The position numbers and the translations under genes were made by a program. The notes under the pieces were generated by a model that made no database searches, was not told where the DNA came from, and saw only the letters and a list, made by a program, of their open reading frames with translations. DNA of 64,000 nt from Pedobacter lusitanus (GTDB lineage Bacteria > Bacteroidota > Bacteroidia > Sphingobacteriales > Sphingobacteriaceae): NCBI RefSeq assembly GCF_040026395.1, contig NZ_CP157278.1, positions 3,348,001 to 3,412,000 of the forward strand, read 5' to 3'. This document shows positions 61,544-64,000 of the stretch, piece after piece (position 1 is the stretch's first letter; the number at the start of each line of letters is the position of its first letter).

Positions 61544-62683
61544 TTATCTGAGTATTTCCCTGGAGATCACCATTTGCTGAATCTCAGAAGTTCCCTCATA
61601 TATTTGTGTAATTTTTGCATCTCTCATTAAACGCTCCACATGGTATTCTTTAACAAAACCATAACCGCCATGTACCTGAACAGCCTCTACTGTTACATCC
61701 ATAGCTACTTTGGAAGCATACAGCTTAGCCATCGAGCCAGCCAGCGTATAAGGCAAACCCTGATCTTTTAACCATGCTGCTTTATAAACCAGCATCCTTG
61801 CTGCCTCAATCTGAGTAGCCATGTCTGCTAATTTAAAGGCGATTGCCTGATGTTCCGCAATAGGTTTACCAAACGACTTACGTTGTTTAGCATAAGCAAG
61901 CGCAAGTTCATATGCCCCTGCAGCAATACCCAGTGCCTGAGCTGCAATACCGATACGGCCACCTTCTAAGGTTTTCATCGCAAACTTAAAACCGAAACCA
62001 TCTTCACCAATCCTGTTTTCTTTTGGAACTTTAACATCATTGAACATCAGAGAATGCGTATCAGATCCACGGATCCCCATTTTATTCTCTTTCGGGCCAA
62101 TAGTAAAGCCTTCCATTCCCTTTTCTACAATAAAAGCATTGATTCCTTTATGCTTCAGATCCGGATGGGTCTGAGCAATTACCAGATAAGTTGAGGCATT
62201 TTTACCGTTTGTTATCCAGTTTTTTGTTCCGTTTAACAAGTAGTAATCACCTTTATCTTCGGCAGTGGTTTGCTGGGAAGTCGCATCAGATCCTGCTTCA
62301 GGTTCAGATAAACAAAACGCACCGATCTGCTGTCCCGAAGCCAGAGGCTTCAGATATTTCTCTTTCTGGAATTCAGAGCCATAAGCCTCCAGACCGTAAC
62401 AAACCAAAGAATTATTGACTGAAACCACAACCGAAGCTGAAGCATCAATTTTAGAAAGTTCTTCCATGACCAGGACGTAGGATACTGCATCCAGACCGCT
62501 GCCACCGAATTTTTCTGAAACCATCATTCCTAAAAAGCCCAGCTCACCAAGTTTTTTAACTTGTTCTGCAGGAAACTTCTGGTGTTCATCTCTTTCAATC
62601 ACGCCAGGCTTCAATTCATTCTGCGCAAAATCTCTCGCAGCCTGCTGGATCATCAATTGTTCTTCACTTAGTTGAAATAGCAT
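61544..62683 (-). CDS. Acyl-CoA dehydrogenase
   Basis: A flavoenzyme of 379 residues for beta-oxidation or branched-chain acyl-CoA breakdown. It starts MLFQLSEEQLMIQQAARDFA and carries the FAD-contacting segments GAFCLSEPEAGSDATSQQT and WITNGKNAS, then SFGKPIAEHQAI, and the catalytic Glu in IYEGTSEIQ near the C-terminus (short/butyryl-type position). A longer frame to 62716 exists, but ATG 62683 is preferred because the -7 element at 62714-62721 overlaps the longer start. It lies beyond the panCD terminator. Confidence 0.95.
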   Translation of the reverse strand: MLFQLSEEQLMIQQAARDFAQNELKPGVIERDEHQKFPAEQVKKLGELGFLGMMVSEKFGGSGLDAVSYVLVMEELSKIDASASVVVSVNNSLVCYGLEAYGSEFQKEKYLKPLASGQQIGAFCLSEPEAGSDATSQQTTAEDKGDYYLLNGTKNWITNGKNASTYLVIAQTHPDLKHKGINAFIVEKGMEGFTIGPKENKMGIRGSDTHSLMFNDVKVPKENRIGEDGFGFKFAMKTLEGGRIGIAAQALGIAAGAYELALAYAKQRKSFGKPIAEHQAIAFKLADMATQIEAARMLVYKAAWLKDQGLPYTLAGSMAKLYASKVAMDVTVEAVQVHGGYGFVKEYHVERLMRDAKITQIYEGTSEIQQMVISREILR

Positions 62684-62713
62684 AATAATTATATTTGGAA
62701 AATTACTTTTTGC

Positions 62714-62721
62714 CAAATTTA
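62714..62721 (-). promoter_or_regulatory. Candidate -7 element of the acyl-CoA dehydrogenase gene
   Basis: Reads TAAATTTG on the minus strand, matching TAnnTTTG, 30 bases before the chosen ATG and just past the panD terminator. Confidence 0.45.
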
Positions 62722-62733
62722 GTATTTCAAAAC

Positions 62734-62763
62734 GAAAGATACTATGGTTGCATAGTATCTTTC
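62734..62763 (-). terminator. Terminator-like hairpin after panD
   Basis: GAAAGATACTATG and its exact complement (13 bp) close a 4-base loop; on the minus strand it leads to GTTTTG, a weak T tract. It ends the panC-panD transcript. Confidence 0.75.
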
Positions 62764-62803
62764 CGAAAAATAACGATATTCTGATAAAATTTTAACCGGC
62801 TGC

Positions 62804-63154
62804 CTATTTCAGCAAGTGGTTGTTATCATCAGGAAAAACCAGGATAGGTTTGTATTTTTTAGCTTCTTCTATAGGTAAGGATCCGTAAGAAATAATAATC
62901 AGCGTATCTCCAACCTGTACCTGTCTTGCAGCTGCACCATTCAGGCACACTGTACCTTTACCGCGTTCGCCTTTAATCACATAGGTTTCAAATCTTGCCC
63001 CGTTATTATTATTGACAATCTGAACCTTTTCATTAGCAATGATATTTGCGGCATCCATCAGGTCTTCATCAATAGTAATGCTGCCTACATAGTTTAATTC
63101 CGCCTGTGTTACTCTGACACGGTGTATTTTCGATTTTAATATCTCGATAATCAT
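62804..63154 (-). CDS. panD: Aspartate 1-decarboxylase, pyruvoyl-dependent
   Basis: Makes beta-alanine from aspartate for pantothenate and CoA. The proenzyme cuts itself between Gly24 and Ser25 ([11 protein letters not shown]), and Ser25 becomes the pyruvoyl group. The substrate-binding [10 protein letters not shown] and [15 protein letters not shown] segments (here [11 protein letters not shown]) are present. At 116 residues it is full length. It lies 44 bases after the panC stop, in the same direction, so both beta-alanine supply and ligation are coupled. Confidence 0.96.
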   Translation of the reverse strand: MIIEILKSKIHRVRVTQAELNYVGSITIDEDLMDAANIIANEKVQIVNNNNGARFETYVIKGERGKGTVCLNGAAARQVQVGDTLIIISYGSLPIEEAKKYKPILVFPDDNNHLLK

Positions 63155-63198
63155 GCTGTAAAGTTAGATAATATAATATAGATTTAATGTAATTCGTG

Positions 63199-64000
63199 TC
63201 AGTTCAGCATCATGTTATCGATCAGCCTGGTCTCTCCGACTTTCGCCGCAACCAGTGCAACCAGATGCTGCGCCGTTTTGTCCTGTTCAGGAAGAAGGGT
63301 TTCGCTGTTTGCGATCGTAAAATAATCAAGTTCCACACCTTCTGCACTATGTATAATAGCAACAGCCTCCCGAAGCAGGGTTTCTATACTTTCTGTATGG
63401 AAATGATCTTTTACATAAAACAGCGCCTTACTTAGCACCAAAGCATGTTCATGCTCCAAAGCAGATAAATGTATATTTCTGGAACTCATAGCCAGACCGT
63501 CATCTTCTCTGATTATAGGACAGGAAATAATCTGTACCGGTAAATTGAAATGAGCTACCATATTGCGGATCATCAGCACCTGCTGAAAATCTTTCTGACC
63601 AAAAAAAGCAAGATCAGGATCTACTGCATCAAAAAGTTTTTTCACAATCTGTGTTACGCCCTGATAATGTCCGCGTCTGAATTCGCCTTCCAGCAAAAAC
63701 TCGGCAGGACCAAGATCAATATGCCACTTTTCAGGTACAGGATACATCTCGTTAACCGAGGGCATAAAAACGAAATCGCAGCCCGCCTCCTGTAACATTT
63801 CAATATCATGTTGCAGAGGCCTCGGATATTTCTCAAGATCTTTAGGGTCAGTAAACTGCGTTGGATTCACAAAAATGCTGCATACCACAATATCTGCATG
63901 CTGCTGAGCAATCTTAACCAGAGAAACGTGTCCTTTGTGCAAAGCACCCATAGTAGGTACTAATGCAATTTTTTGTTGAGCCAGCTTTCGCGGCTTCAGC
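63199..64000 (-). CDS. panC: Pantothenate synthetase (pantoate--beta-alanine ligase), N-terminus cut by window edge
   Basis: Joins pantoate and beta-alanine with ATP. The visible part, about 267 codons, begins LKPRKLAQQKIALVPTMGAL and continues into the HIGH-like motif HKGH, then FVNPTQF, FGQKDFQQVLMIRNMV, the adenylate-binding MSSRN in the KMSKS position, and the C-terminal dimer region. Only about the first 15 residues lie beyond the right edge. The genes panC and panD are in one operon; panB and panE are not seen. Confidence 0.96.
   Translation of the reverse strand, partial: LKPRKLAQQKIALVPTMGALHKGHVSLVKIAQQHADIVVCSIFVNPTQFTDPKDLEKYPRPLQHDIEMLQEAGCDFVFMPSVNEMYPVPEKWHIDLGPAEFLLEGEFRRGHYQGVTQIVKKLFDAVDPDLAFFGQKDFQQVLMIRNMVAHFNLPVQIISCPIIREDDGLAMSSRNIHLSALEHEHALVLSKALFYVKDHFHTESIETLLREAVAIIHSAEGVELDYFTIANSETLLPEQDKTAQHLVALVAAKVGETRLIDNMMLN

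Noticed and set aside
1..64000. tRNA, rRNA, CRISPR arrays and riboswitches
   Set aside because: I looked in the larger gaps for conserved tRNA arms, repeated spacer patterns and known riboswitch cores and saw none; a covariance-model scan would be needed to exclude weak cases.

Overview
The window looks like chromosomal DNA of a Bacteroidota bacterium of the Sphingobacteriaceae, most likely Pedobacter or a close relative. This rests on the AT-rich intergenic DNA, several -7 elements of the Bacteroidota form TAnnTTTG, few clear Shine-Dalgarno sites, a TonB receptor with a carboxypeptidase-like regulatory domain, and typical families (DUF4197, DUF1543, PA2169-type, S1/P1 nuclease, large Lys/Pro/Glu-rich IF-2). 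No database was searched; family names come from recognising sequence.

Layout. 1-8.1 kb: edge of a sigma factor, a DUF4197 protein, a DEAD-box helicase, RarA, an OmpA lipoprotein, an oxidoreductase, an MtfA-like peptidase and an alpha/beta hydrolase. 8.2-13.3 kb: a TonB receptor behind a small Cys/His-rich protein, and a divergent TetR-like/AarF pair. 13.5-19.0 kb: NTF2-like protein, dienelactone hydrolase, hisS, and pdhC/pdhA of pyruvate dehydrogenase. 19.2-24.4 kb: NlpC/P60 peptidase, CapA-like protein, SPFH protein and Prc-type protease. 24.5-30.1 kb: a cyanophycin module, with cphB, iaaA and a TPR protein in one operon, divergent from cphA. 30.1-31.5 kb: an intact IS3-family element inserted in the loop of the terminator shared by cphA and the next operon. 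31.6-35.8 kb: a six-gene operon headed by fumC. 35.9-42.2 kb: serine hydrolase, then a run of a tiny membrane protein, ridA, a DMT exporter and recG, then a major OmpA-type porin.

42.3-55.5 kb is dominated by surface-polysaccharide genes: seven glycosyltransferases, an MsbA-like ABC transporter, a nucleotide-sugar dehydratase and a methyltransferase, on both strands and interrupted by meaB. 55.6-60.5 kb holds rimP-nusA-infB, whose leader carries a terminator-like hairpin. The window ends with a lipoprotein, a small holin-like membrane protein, an acyl-CoA dehydrogenase, and panC-panD for pantothenate/CoA synthesis (panC runs off the edge).

No tRNA, rRNA, CRISPR array, prophage or replication origin was seen. 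Many genes are separated by strong intrinsic terminators with long perfect stems, several usable in both directions. The points most worth a second look are the insertion element in the terminator loop, a 66-bp perfect palindrome, the cyanophycin operon with its TPR partner, the TetR/AarF pair with an altered kinase motif, the putative attenuator ahead of rimP-nusA-infB, and a 43-residue membrane protein that may be translated from a leaderless transcript.
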